This document shows, one piece after another, positions 40,105-49,774 of a DNA stretch of 64,000 nt. A program made the translations under genes and the position numbers. Location of the stretch: the NCBI GenBank assembly GCA_013339895.1, contig JABACO010000007.1, positions 12,183,477 through 12,247,476 on the forward strand, written 5' to 3'. Under the pieces are notes generated by a model, which did not search any database, was not told the origin of the DNA, and worked only from the letters and a program-made list of their open reading frames with translations. Numbering within the stretch: the stretch's first letter is position 1; every line of letters begins with the position of its first letter. Source of the DNA: Ephydatia muelleri (lineage: Eukaryota > Porifera > Demospongiae > Spongillida > Spongillidae).

Positions 40105-41260
40105 GCAGGAATGAACTTCAGGCTGTGGATAGAAAGGGTGGAGCTGTACATGCGGGAGGCAGGAATTTCCAAAGGCAAGAAAGGTAAGGTGATGGTCTCC
40201 TGCTTGAAGACGAGCCTTTCCAAATCGTGAGTCAGCTGGGTCTTTTGGGAGACGGTACGGTGGACTACGCAGCAGCCAAGACTTGCCTCTTGAAGCAATT
40301 TGCTCCGGTTGGGTTAGAGTAGGAGTGGCATACGCAAATACATGTGGCTAGCCAGAGCCTCGGAGAGTATATTGTAGTTTGCCAGCAGGCTGTGCTCACT
40401 TGCTGATAAAGCATATCCTTCATGGACGTCAGAAAGACACTTAGAGGTTACCCACAACCGATCTATTCAGGGTATACTTTCTCATTCCATACAGTTGAAG
40501 CTGCTCATGGAAGAACCAGGTACCTTGGTGGAGCTGTGACTCTTGTGTGTCGGCTTCAAGTGGTGGAACATGCTCAAAAGCAGTTTAAGACTGTCAAGAA
40601 TGCCAGCACTAGCACTGCACATGTACCCAACTGGGATAACTGTGAGGAACCAGGTAGTTCATGTGCAGTACCCTCTTTTTCCTCGATAGAGAAACTGTCA
40701 TCACAAGTGGAGCAGTTGACAAAGACAGTAACGGAATTGATGGCGCAATCAAAGGAACATAAGAAGCCACTGTAAAGTAGGCAAATCAAATGTTGGACTT
40801 GCAGACAAGCTAGTCATCAACGCGACTGCCCGCTGAGGAAGCCGGGTGTTCAATAGAGGAAGGGTGCAATGGGGTACACTTCACGCACACTTACAGTGAA
40901 TGAGTTTGTAGAGGGTCACCTAATTTCTATGTTGGCAGATACGAGTTCATCAGTCACTCTTTTACACAAAGAGGTTTGGGATAATGTGCTGTGCAGACAA
41001 AATGGACTTGTCCCTTCCACGGTACCTATTATGGCAGTGAATGACGAGCATTTAGCAGTAAGTGGTGAGGCTGATGTACTCTTACAGGTTAGACAACATC
41101 AGACAAAGTATAAGGTCCTTGTGGTGGATGACATGTCACAGCAGTTCATACTGGGGACAGACTACTTGGAACCATAGCAGTGTGTCATAATTCTCAACAC
41201 TGGAACATTAACAGTTGGTATGGATTCTCATTGTGTTTCATTGTATTCCAGCAAACAGCT
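40105..41260 (+). pseudogene. Ty3/gypsy-type LTR retrotransposon, gag and protease remnant
   Basis: A gag-like helical region with stops lies at 40110-40780. Then comes a nucleocapsid zinc knuckle CWTCRQASHQRDC (about 40794; spacing C-x2-C-x4-H-x3-C, one short of the usual last gap). An aspartic protease follows, with LADTSSSVTLL (active site D-T-S instead of the common D-T-G) and ILGTDYL. The reading frame is broken between gag and knuckle (TAA at 40773) and after the protease. No reverse transcriptase or LTRs are visible. Confidence 0.65.
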
Positions 41261-41889
41261 GTCTGTCTGCCATGTCATTGGATGCTATAGCACAGGACGT
41301 GGATCCTTTGGAGAACGTGTCTATGGGCAAGGCTTCTATGCAAATAATATACATTTATGTGCAATTTGTCAATCAGATATTTCCAAAAAATTATATAGTT
41401 TAAATATTGTTTACATCCCAAGAAAGTTACGAGAGTTGGGTGTAGATTTTGGTGCATGAGAGAGTTTCTGAAGGATATGTTTTAAATGTTCATTTGCATA
41501 TTGAATAATTTGCAATGCAAGTTTACATTCTGGTCAGTGCTAACTAAAGAATCTTCTCATGATACAACTAAAAGCAGTCTGTTCCATCCTTCTCCCCTGT
41601 GTGACAGAGATGTATTTGACAGGTGTCGCAAAACCAATATGTTTCCTTTCTCCTCTTGTTCTTTGTACAGTACACTTCCATTTACTTATCCCCTTTTTGC
41701 TTTCAGACCTTTTCTTTATAGGGTAGTGCTTTGGTAAATGCAATTATTAATTATGCATCGCATTTATGCACCTACAGCCGGTAATCGGTTAAGCACATGG
41801 GGTTTATCAAATTACTGATACTGCTCCCTCTGATCCCCCTCAGACTTCTTCCCCAACAGAGGTGAATCAGTACGCTTTGAATTTGAGAA

Positions 41890-42775
41890 CAATTCCTTCC
41901 TAAAAAACCTGTGAAGCGTGGCATCAAGATATGGTGTTTAGCAGACAGCAATAATGGGTATGTGCACAACTTCAATGTGTACATAGGGATAGGAAGTGAT
42001 TCTAGTGAGGCTATAGAGTGGTGCTGATGTTGTCAGATCATCAAAAATACTAGAATTACCACCTATATTGTGACAAGTTGTTTACTTTCCAAGCCTGTTC
42101 ATGCAGATACTGAAAAGGGTACCTATGTACAGTACCAGTCAGAAAAAAGTTTCCGACCGTAGAGTATTTTTTCTACGGTACTACGCTAAGCACGTACAGT
42201 ACTAAGCGTACCACGTTATTACGCTATGCTACGCGTAGCCAGAGGATATGGCGCCGCGCGCAATACGTCTCTACGCTAACTATGCGTAGTAGTAGCGCAG
42301 CTCAGAGCAATGTGTTCCCATGACGACGTGGCGCGGAATGTTTTTGCCCATGCGCGTCATTTGTTCGTAGCTGCTGGTCATAGGAATACCGCGCGCGAGT
42401 CACTACGCGTACTACAGCTTACACATTAATGTAAGCGGCCAAAATTTACTACGCGAACTACGCTGGACAATGTTTACGCGAACTTCGCTACTCAGTACGC
42501 GTAGCTACGGTCTCACTCTACGATGCTACGCTACAATAATTAAAGTACGCGTAACGTAGGGAAACGTTTTTCTGACTGGTACTGTATGTGGTATGGTAAG
42601 ACAGAATAGCAAAAGCTTCACTACTGCTTTGAAAGTGTCTGGCAAAGGGGAAAATGCAGGTGCAAAGCTTGGACTAGTGGACAGGGATGACACAACAGCA
42701 AGGCAGCAGGGACAATTGGTAGCTACATCTTGGCTAGACAATAAGGTCGTTCCTGTGCTTATTATTACCAAATAG
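41890..42775 (+). pseudogene. piggyBac-type transposase fragment, interrupted by a MITE
   Basis: KPVKRGIKIWCLADSNNGYV (about 41905) is a signature of DDE_Tnp_1_7 transposases. KGTYVCG is split by a 455-base insertion, after which the frame resumes with MVRQNSKSF and QLVATSWLDNKVV, the C-terminal catalytic region. One TGA lies at about 42026. The N-terminal half and the ends of the element are missing. Confidence 0.75.
42130..42584. mobile_element. TA-flanked MITE inside the piggyBac fragment
   Basis: The termini are CAGTACCAGTCAGAAAAA and its complement. The target duplication is TA (42128-42129 and 42585-42586), as for Tc1/mariner-type elements. The interior is unusually rich in CTACGC/GCGTAG words, so many short self-complementary segments occur. 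Dropping the insert and one TA restores the host reading frame exactly. Confidence 0.85.
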
Positions 42776-42810
42776 CAAGTACAACGTAAAGTACCTCCTA
42801 CTAATCACAG

Positions 42811-42980
42811 TGTACATCAGGGTACAATATGCAGCCAACACCGAGTATGTCACCTTACAACATTCCAAGTATTCAACCTCCAACAGCAATGCCAATGGTG
42901 CAGTTGCTATCACAGTCCCCAGTCCGTGGACTGACTGCAGTGGCGCAGCCTTATTTAGTATCTGCTTCTGCCAGCTACAG
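42811..42980 (+). CDS. Possible exon, proline-rich, homologous to two downstream blocks
   Basis: A CTACTAATCACAG acceptor and a CAG/GTACCT donor frame 170 bases encoding MSPYNIPSIQPPTAMPMVQL and more. A decayed duplicate lies at 43051-43190 (SPYNIPN, LPTAMPMVQL, then a stop). The acceptor string is repeated before the exon at 43262. Phases do not join this exon directly to 43262, so the gene model is incomplete. Confidence 0.4.
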
Positions 42981-43261
42981 GTACCTACAGTGTACATGTA
43001 ACAGTTTGCCTTGTGTTCATATTTGAACTCCATGGTTCGTCTAGTCACAGGGGAACAGTACACCATGGGTGTCACCCTACAATATTCCAAATACATGTCT
43101 GCAACTTCCAACAGCAATGCCAATGGTGCAATTGCAAACCCTTCCCAAGCCAGTGGAGTAACTTATTCAGTATCTGCTTCTGGCCAGGTACAGTACAACT
43201 ACAGGTATAATACCTAACAGCTTGCTTCTGTGCTCATCTCGAAACCACCTACTAATCACAG

Positions 43262-43684
43262 GGTTCACCAGGAGTCAATATGCAGACAAGTGTGACACCG
43301 CACCACATGCCTGTTTGTGCAGCACAATTGCCTCTACTTCCTCGGCAACTTCTGAGTCAATTAGCAAGTACTGACGACACAACGACGTACGTGACTGCTC
43401 CCACACCACTTCCTATGCCTGCTGTACCCATTGAAAAACAGTTTCCATCATCAGCAATAAGAAGGGAAGGGTTGGTGAGTGTTGAAGTGGTGTTGGCGCA
43501 GAACACAAAGTTGAAAGGGGAAGGAAAGGCTCAGACACTTGCTCAAAAGCTAGCTAAACAATGTTTGTTTGGGGAAGAAGTTTTGAAACTATGCACTCCA
43601 TTGGGAATCTCCACATTACCGGCTCTCCCAAGTGCTGAACTGATGCAATGGAAATCCATTATGTTACAGCAATTCCCACAGTAA
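43262..43684 (+). CDS. Last exon of a BEN-domain-like protein
   Basis: About 140 residues to a TAA. A Pro/Gln/Thr-rich half is followed by a helical block: REGLVSVEVVLAQ, KAQTLAQKLAKQCLFGEEVL and SAELMQWKSIMLQQFPQ. The run LA-x2-LF ... L-x2-C-x2-G ... AL-x5-L-x10-F resembles BEN domains, which bind DNA or chromatin partners and also occur in transposon-derived proteins. The identity is a pattern-level call. Upstream exons are uncertain, since the piggyBac fragment lies just before. Confidence 0.45.
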   Translation, partial: GSPGVNMQTSVTPHHMPVCAAQLPLLPRQLLSQLASTDDTTTYVTAPTPLPMPAVPIEKQFPSSAIRREGLVSVEVVLAQNTKLKGEGKAQTLAQKLAKQCLFGEEVLKLCTPLGISTLPALPSAELMQWKSIMLQQFPQ

Positions 43685-45978
43685 ATACTATTCGCAGGAT
43701 TTTGTCGGACGAGCTCATCATTTTTTAATTGCTTCCCAATGTTGCAACTGGCTGCGCGTTTATTAGTCATGCTGTTCTTATGAAAGAATTTAGAACGTTG
43801 GTTTCCAACGTTTTAATACAATGTGTCAATACGTTATCGCAGTTCTTAACGCCACAGTGACATCATCCATTTCGCTGACACATTTAACATGCTAATAGGT
43901 TGTCAAAGTACTCCAAAATGTAACGGCAACGGTAAGTTCCTAGAACTGCAGTCCTCACACCGTGCGATGGCAACGGCGTTTGAATAAACGTAAAGTTTTA
44001 TTTGACCATTACTGTACATATATTTGTTACAAGATTCTGGCAACAGCAGTTGATATCAATGTCAGAAAAAAAAAACAAGTGCCAAAATGCGGTGGCATCC
44101 AATTACGATTCGGTGTTTATCATTACGGCATAAGTAAGTGTACTTACAAAGTATTTATGCAATATTACTGATTTCAGGGAATCAAGAATTCTGACACTGC
44201 CATTACAGTATACGGGCAAGACTATGTGAAAGCATCTTGTAGCTTTACGGTGGAAGGGAGACAAAGGCATTGATGAGAAATATTCTCAAATCTCCTCCAA
44301 AAGGAGATACCGAAGTGTGGATTATAGTTTTTAAATAGCAACTGCAGCAAGCCTTTTAGGAATGGCTCCCAATAAATAAATGGCATGCTTTTTAGGAGAC
44401 CATTTGAGACGCTCCATAAAGGTCGGGACACGCTATCTGTTAAATGTGAAGGTATAACTACTAACATTATGAAGTTGCCAGTAGAAAACTCGCATCACTT
44501 GTTAAGCTACACTGTATAGCTGATGGATTTTCAAACGATTTTCATGTCGAATATAAGAAGCCCCTGTTAAGATGCCTTCTGAACGTTTAGAGTACCATTT
44601 GAAAGCCTAATGTAACGTTGATAACAGTAAAACAAAACGGGAAAGGGTTGTTGGGACATTTGGGACCATTCAATCTTCAAACTGCACGATTGATAGTTGC
44701 TTTGCATTTGTAATATCAATCGGTGTAGCCCAATGCTTAGTCAGTCTTCTGTTGCAGATTAGACAAAAAAGCCACTCGGGATCAAAAGTTATAATCAAAA
44801 TGTCAGCTAGTAACATTTTAAAAACTCAATTCCGGCACCCAACAATGCAACGGAGAAATTGATTTATCGGTTAACCGTAGCAGGGATGGATTACAGAGTA
44901 AAATGTTATAATTTTGTGATCGATGAGCATGCCATATTTAAATTCAGTCATAACATTGTCATTTGGAGAGTATAGTATTGGCTTCACAGCTTCTTTCAGA
45001 CATTGTTAACATCCAACGCAGACTGGAGAATACGGATGTTTCTGCAGTTAGTAGTCTTAGTTTGTGAGTACTGTTGCCAGTGCCAATGAACGTTGCCAAA
45101 ACTTCTCCTACAGCTTTACCACAACATTTGGATAGACTATCAGATTATTTCAATGTACTTCAGTGAAGTGAAGAGAAACATTATTCGGATTATACCTTCA
45201 CTCACTAAGCAATCCAGAACAATATGAGCTGGTATGCATGTGATCACTAAATACAGAGAACCAAGAGAGGCTATTTGGGCAAAGTCGTAGAATAGCTGAA
45301 CGCACCAGCAATAAAAATTCATGAAATGTAATACAGTATAGGTCAATAAAAAGTTAGGACAACAAATTTTTACGAACGTAACGTAATTAACTACTTTCGT
45401 AATGGAATATCTTGCCTTTCGTCCAAACAGTAACAGATTACGTTCTATACAAATGAACCACATAGCGATGGAAATGGACATGTGTTTCATGTCTTGTTCG
45501 CAAGGCAGGTGCTTTATTTTAGTGCCGGATTAATTCACAAACAACAAATCAGTTTGCAGTGCGCCTTTTACACGTCCTTAGATCCATTACAAACTGTTGC
45601 ACACGGTCTATACCCCTATATAACGGAATTGACAGAATTCATCGCCATAAGATTTTTAGTACCACAGCGCAGTGACTCTACGTGTGGCCCTAATGGAAAC
45701 AGGTTAGTCTTTTTTTCGTGCCGCAGTTTCTTTTTAGTACCATCGCTTGTGTTCGAAACGTACAGTTGTACCATCTTATCCTCTGGAATGAAGAGGATAC
45801 AGTATCTATTGTAAGAGGCAGCAACATCACTCCCCGCAACAGGGTGATATCGTTGCAGGCACATTACGCGCGGGAGGAATGTAAACAAGGGAAGAGTTTT
45901 GGCTTCAGGTAAACTGCATTAAATTTCGATAAACCACACTCATACCGCACGATGCAAGAGGACGTGGTGTGCTGCCAG
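43685..45978. other. Gene-poor stretch
   Basis: About 2.3 kb with several short frames, none splice-supported or recognisable. The last ~30 bases before 45979 may belong to the Rep-like fragment interrupted by the hAT element. Confidence 0.35.
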
Positions 45979-47033
45979 CAGTGCTCAAAATAGCGGTCGG
46001 ACATCGGTCAATTTCCGATCAATTTGCGCGTATGACCGCGCAACTTGAACTAAAGCCGGTCACTTGGACCGACCATCCATTTCATTGTTATTGTTAATAC
46101 AATCATAGCGATAAGTTATCGTAGCAGTAACGTTATTCATGATACACGTAGCAATGATAACATAATGGTTGTTGCAGCTGTTAGTGAATACTATTTATTT
46201 ACCGCTGCCATTGTAAAATGGACGAAGAGAGTTTGGTGCCCGATGCAAAGAAGAGGAAAGTGACGGTTAACACATTCAAGAAGTGGAAGACAAAGATGGA
46301 CAAAGAGCATCAAACGGTTACATGGCTTGAATGTGACTCCGAAATGGTAGGTACGAAAAGGATAGTGAACAAACTTCGTTGCGTAGTGTGTGCAAAATAC
46401 AAGGAGCGGATCTGTTGTAGACGGAATTACAGTGATCGTTGGGTTGTTGGTGCGGAGTCTGTACGTAACAGCAACATTCGGGATCATGCGGTTTCCGATC
46501 AGCATACTCATGCCATGAATTTGCTGAAGCGGGAACAGGGCAAAGTACCAAGTTGCTCGCATGCGCCAATAGCTCAAATGCTCAGCGCGATTCCTCAACT
46601 AGAAAAGGAGCAGATAAAGCTAAAATTCGACATTGCTTACTTTTTAGCTAAAAAATTGTCTTTTGCAAAATTTCCGAAGCTCTGTGAGTTGGAGGCTCGT
46701 CATGGAGTTTCCATAGGTAATGCATACACCAATGATATCACTTGTAGCACCTTCACGCACTACATTGCAGAGTCACAACGCCAGCAAGTTAAGGAAACAA
46801 TATTACAGGCTAAGTTCTTTTCCCTGTTGATGGATGGGTCCACTGATAAAGGGAATGTAGATGATGAGATGTTCATTGTGGTTTAATGTGATACCAATGG
46901 AGAGGATGAGCTGATTCACATGTAAAAAATGCATACATAGAAGAATGTCCGACCAAATCTGACAATGGCAGACCAAATCTATTTTTAGCCTGCCAAATGT
47001 CCGATCAAAGTTTAGACCTTATTTTGAACACTG
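45979..47033 (+). mobile_element. Short non-autonomous hAT element
   Basis: The left end is CAGTGCTCAAAATA and the right end, read inward, is CAGTGTTCAAAATA. The motif GTCGGACA/TCGGACA recurs subterminally at both ends. Flanks GCTGCCAG and TGCCAGGA share TGCCAG, a possible degraded target duplication. Length is 1,055 bases. Confidence 0.75.
46218..46886 (+). CDS. Truncated hAT transposase (zinc finger plus first catalytic block)
   Basis: 222 residues, uninterrupted: a basic start, a C-x2-C...H...H zinc finger (LRCVVCAKY ... DHAVSDQHTHA) and KFFSLLMDGSTDKGNVDDE holding the first catalytic Asp. It then stops. The second Asp, the Glu and the dimerisation domain are absent, so it cannot transpose. 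It could still bind element ends. It belongs to the same ZNF862/DUF4371-like branch as the 32-34 kb element, but its ends differ. Confidence 0.75.
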   Translation: MDEESLVPDAKKRKVTVNTFKKWKTKMDKEHQTVTWLECDSEMVGTKRIVNKLRCVVCAKYKERICCRRNYSDRWVVGAESVRNSNIRDHAVSDQHTHAMNLLKREQGKVPSCSHAPIAQMLSAIPQLEKEQIKLKFDIAYFLAKKLSFAKFPKLCELEARHGVSIGNAYTNDITCSTFTHYIAESQRQQVKETILQAKFFSLLMDGSTDKGNVDDEMFIVV

Positions 47034-47039
47034 TGCCAG

Positions 47040-47326
47040 GAGCTGACGCTCACGCGCAAACCTTGCCTGTTGGTGCTAAAGCAGCTTGTGGACGAGCAGC
47101 CCGTGCAGGTGGGCACTAAGGGATCGTATGTGTGGTTCAGGCCCAAGATTGTGTTCCTCACGTCTAACGTGGGGCCGGCCAACTTATACAAGGACGAGTA
47201 TGCGTCGGACAAGCCGCGCTGGCCATCAGGTTCCACCTAATGGAGTGGAGGCACTGGCAGTTCGACGGCGAGGACGCGCAGATGACGGAACTAGTGCAAG
47301 TGGTGTCCGAACTGTTAGATATATAA
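47040..47326 (+). pseudogene. Endogenous Rep fragment like CRESS-DNA viruses, helicase C-terminal part
   Basis: Resembles the superfamily-3 helicase half of Rep, the replication initiator of small circular single-stranded DNA viruses. It shows the P-x-V-x-x-K-G-S spacing before motif C, motif C itself (KIVFLTSNVGP), an Arg-bearing RFHLMEWRHWQ segment and a natural C-terminal stop at 47324. A one-base frame change lies near 47222 (after KPRW), and the N-terminal part is missing. GC content is visibly higher than in surrounding DNA. The hAT element ends immediately to the left. Confidence 0.7.
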
Positions 47327-47365
47327 GCGATCGCGTCAGCACACACACCATTTGCGTGACGAGAC

Positions 47366-47700
47366 ATGTCAGGCACAGAGGCCACCACCAACGAACCCAC
47401 GGCAAAGCGCACGCGCATCGACAACCAAAGTGACTCGCAAGGTGAGGCGGATGGCGCTGAGGTGTCGGACGGGGTGAGGGCCAGGGTCGTGCGCCTCAAG
47501 AGTGACGGCAAGGAGCTGGTCACGGGTAGGGCCGTGCGTTGGGGGGGGGGGGCAAGTACGGACTGGGATGGGAGGTGCACCGCCTGCCAAGGTGCAAGCT
47601 CAACAGGACTGAGTACAGGTGGCAGACGCCGCTGGGGGATGGCATCGGACTGTACTACAGTGAGCCGAATGCGAGCACGAGAGAGATGTGACATCCTTAC
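47366..47700 (+). pseudogene. ORF following the Rep fragment, unrecognised, frameshifted
   Basis: Starts with an ATG 39 bases after the Rep stop, on the same strand and in the same GC-rich block. The N-terminus is Thr/Glu/Arg-rich (TNEPTAKRTRID). The frame breaks in a run of about 11 G near 47540; the next frame continues KYGLGWEVHRLPRCKLNR and PLGDGIGLYYSEP until about 47690. I recognise no domain. Its position suggests the second gene of the integrated virus-like element. Confidence 0.4.
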
Positions 47701-47771
47701 CTCAACTCTTACCACTTATGAAGCCTACATTTTTCGAGAGAAGAGAGTTATTTTAAATGATAACCTACAGC

Positions 47772-48340
47772 TGAATCAATTGTAAAAAAGTATCCTGTAT
47801 TAGCTTTTGCTGTTGGGGTAAGCGTGCCTAGTAATGTAAAAACATATTGATATGAGTACTTATTTCTGTTGTACAGATAATTCATGAAATGGATTGCATT
47901 GAGTTGAAAATGATTGAAAAGTGGGAAAACTGTGTTCAGAAGATTTTATCCATGGGAAATGAAAGGACTTTAAACATTGTTGAAAGAATCCCCTCAGCTG
48001 GTAAGGAATCACACTGTATCACCTTTTCTTTCTTTATATAGGCTTTGAAAGCATTCAAGCATTTTTAACTCTGTGTTATTTAACTGGTGAAAAGGGAATG
48101 AAAAAATGTTTGCATAATTCACATGAGGTAAGCTTTCTGTAAAGATTGAAAGTGAATTAATAATGTTACATATAATCTATTCCAGAAAAGTTTGAAATTT
48201 AAAACGATATATATAAAAAAGTTGATTCCATTCAGCCATTTCTTTTATGGAATACATATGACGACTTTTGCTACTTAGTGGCTGAAAATCATTGTAAACT
48301 GAAGCCGAATGATGTCGTAAAGTATCTCACAACATTGTAA
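47772..48340 (+). CDS. Small unrecognised multi-exon ORF
   Basis: Four open segments join in phase across GT-AG introns: about 47772-47818, 47876-48000, 48042-48128 and 48235-48340. The introns are short (about 57, 41 and 106 bases). The encoded segments include ESIVKKYPVLAFAVG, MDCIELKMIEKWENCVQKIL, SIQAFLTLCYLTGEKGMKK and YDDFCYLVAENHCKLK, with a stop at 48338. No domain is recognised. It sits between two Rep fragments, and the start is unknown. Confidence 0.35.
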
Positions 48341-48535
48341 ATGTCACGACGTCGTAAAGTATCTCATGACGAAAAGAATCTACGACTTCATAGCATATCT
48401 CACGTCGTAAAAAAATCTCACGACGCCGCAAAAAAAAAACCACTCGCGACGTTGTAACACGATCTTATGACGTCCTAAAATACACTTACAACGACATAAG
48501 GTTCTATGACGTCCTGAGACTCTCCCAGAGGTCGT
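48300..48535. repeat. CGACGTCGT-type degenerate tandem array
   Basis: About eight loose copies, 25-35 bases apart, of a motif built on (TCA)CGACGTCGTAAA, separated by AAAxTCT-type spacers. The core is self-complementary and CpG-rich in otherwise AT-rich DNA. Confidence 0.75.
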
Positions 48536-48545
48536 CTTCAAATTT

Positions 48546-48840
48546 TGTTACTGATGGCTTGCCATACGCACACCGTGCATATGACGGTTGACTTGCTGCT
48601 GTCCGACTCGCCGCTCAGCCATTTTCTGCACCTTTTGTGCTTGCCCGTCTCGGGCACGGGCCTCGCTCCCATGATGAGGCGGTGCATTGTTGTGTTGTAT
48701 CCCACCACCGGGAATCGCTCAAACACCTCCATCTCTGTGGCCTTTGGCTTCTCGATCCAGAACGCCTTTATGTCCTCCACCGTGACCTTGGTCTTCTTGC
48801 TGCCATTCTCGATGGCTTTTGGGCCTGTACCTGCAGTATC
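48546..48840 (-). pseudogene. Endogenous Rep fragment like CRESS-DNA viruses, linker and Walker A
   Basis: Encodes the stretch between endonuclease and helicase (FERFPVVGYNTTMHRLIMG) and then a Walker A-like loop, WLSGESDSSKST. The usual glycines of G-x-x-G-x-G-K-S/T are partly replaced (D and S), so ATP binding is doubtful. After that the sequence diverges and stops. It would lie N-terminal to the 47.04-kb piece in a normal Rep, but it is on the other strand. The endonuclease (HUH) domain is not seen. Confidence 0.6.
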
Positions 48841-49019
48841 GAGCGTACTGCAGCGTGTTGTTCATGTGTGATACCAAAAGGTATAAAATTGATGTGTTAT
48901 ATACATGCTGTAAAGAATGTAATATTTAGGGAAAATGTTGTGCCATGCTCCTTCTGCCAGCAACTCTTCAGTCAATGGAAATTCAAGTAGGGTACAATAG
49001 ATGTGTGCCATCCAATTCC

Positions 49020-49250
49020 ATCAGTGCCCACACCTACAGCTCTACCAGTGCCCACACCTACAGTTCTACATACAGCTCTTACCAGTGCCCACACACCTAC
49101 AGTTCTACAACTCCTACAGTTCTACAAACAACTCTACCTGTGCCCACACCTACAGTTCTACAAACAGCTCTACCAGTACCCTCACCTACAGTTCTACAAA
49201 CAGCTCTCCCAGTGCCCACAGAAACAGCTCTACCAGTGGCCACAGGTACA
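49020..49250 (+). repeat. CCCACACCTACAGTTCTAC-type tandem repeat
   Basis: About seven units of 24-36 bases made of CCTACAGTTCTAC, AGCTCTACC and AGTGCCCACA blocks. Three open frames across it are artefacts. Confidence 0.85.
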
Positions 49251-49484
49251 GCTATATATTTTTCCAGTTTTTCATCACCCATATCTAGAACTCCATCACA
49301 GCAACCACCACCGTAGTAGTACATTTGTACCCTAAGTATGTGACAGAGAGCAAATTGCACACACTGGCATTAAAACTTGCAGTTGAATCGTATTTGGGTT
49401 GCCTGTAATGGCACAATGCACAGCATTAGAGTGCACAGGTTTTAAAGACTTATCCTATTGTGTTAGTCAGATGGGCAAAGCAGG

Positions 49485-49745
49485 GTGTGGCCATAACAGA
49501 TGAGTACTATATGGGAATAAGGCGCCAGGCTATAACATACCTGGGTGTGACCATAACAGATGGGCACTATATGGGAATAAGGCGCCTGGCCATAACATAC
49601 CTTGGTGTGGCTATAACAGATGGGCACTACATGGGAATAAGGCGCCTGGCCATAACATACCTTGGTGGCTATAACAGATGGGCACTATATGGGAATAAGG
49701 CGCCTGGCCGTTACATACCTTGGTGTGGCCGTAACAGATGGGCCG
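49485..49745 (+). repeat. About 60-bp tandem repeat
   Basis: Four to five copies containing GGTGTGGCCATAACAGATGG, GCACTATATGGGAATAAGG and CGCCTGGCCATAACATAC. The GGGAATAAGGCGCC word links it to the larger satellite that follows. Confidence 0.9.
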
Positions 49746-49774
49746 ACATCAAACCACCATTCTCGTACGTAGTG

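Noticed and set aside
41220..41459. 79-codon ORF after the Ty3-type protease
   Set aside because: The first part continues the protease tail. The rest shows no reverse-transcriptase or other motif, so it is not annotated as a gene.
49097..49360. Minus-strand ORF with RAVCRTVG repeats
   Set aside because: Shadow of the CCTACAGTTCTAC tandem repeat.
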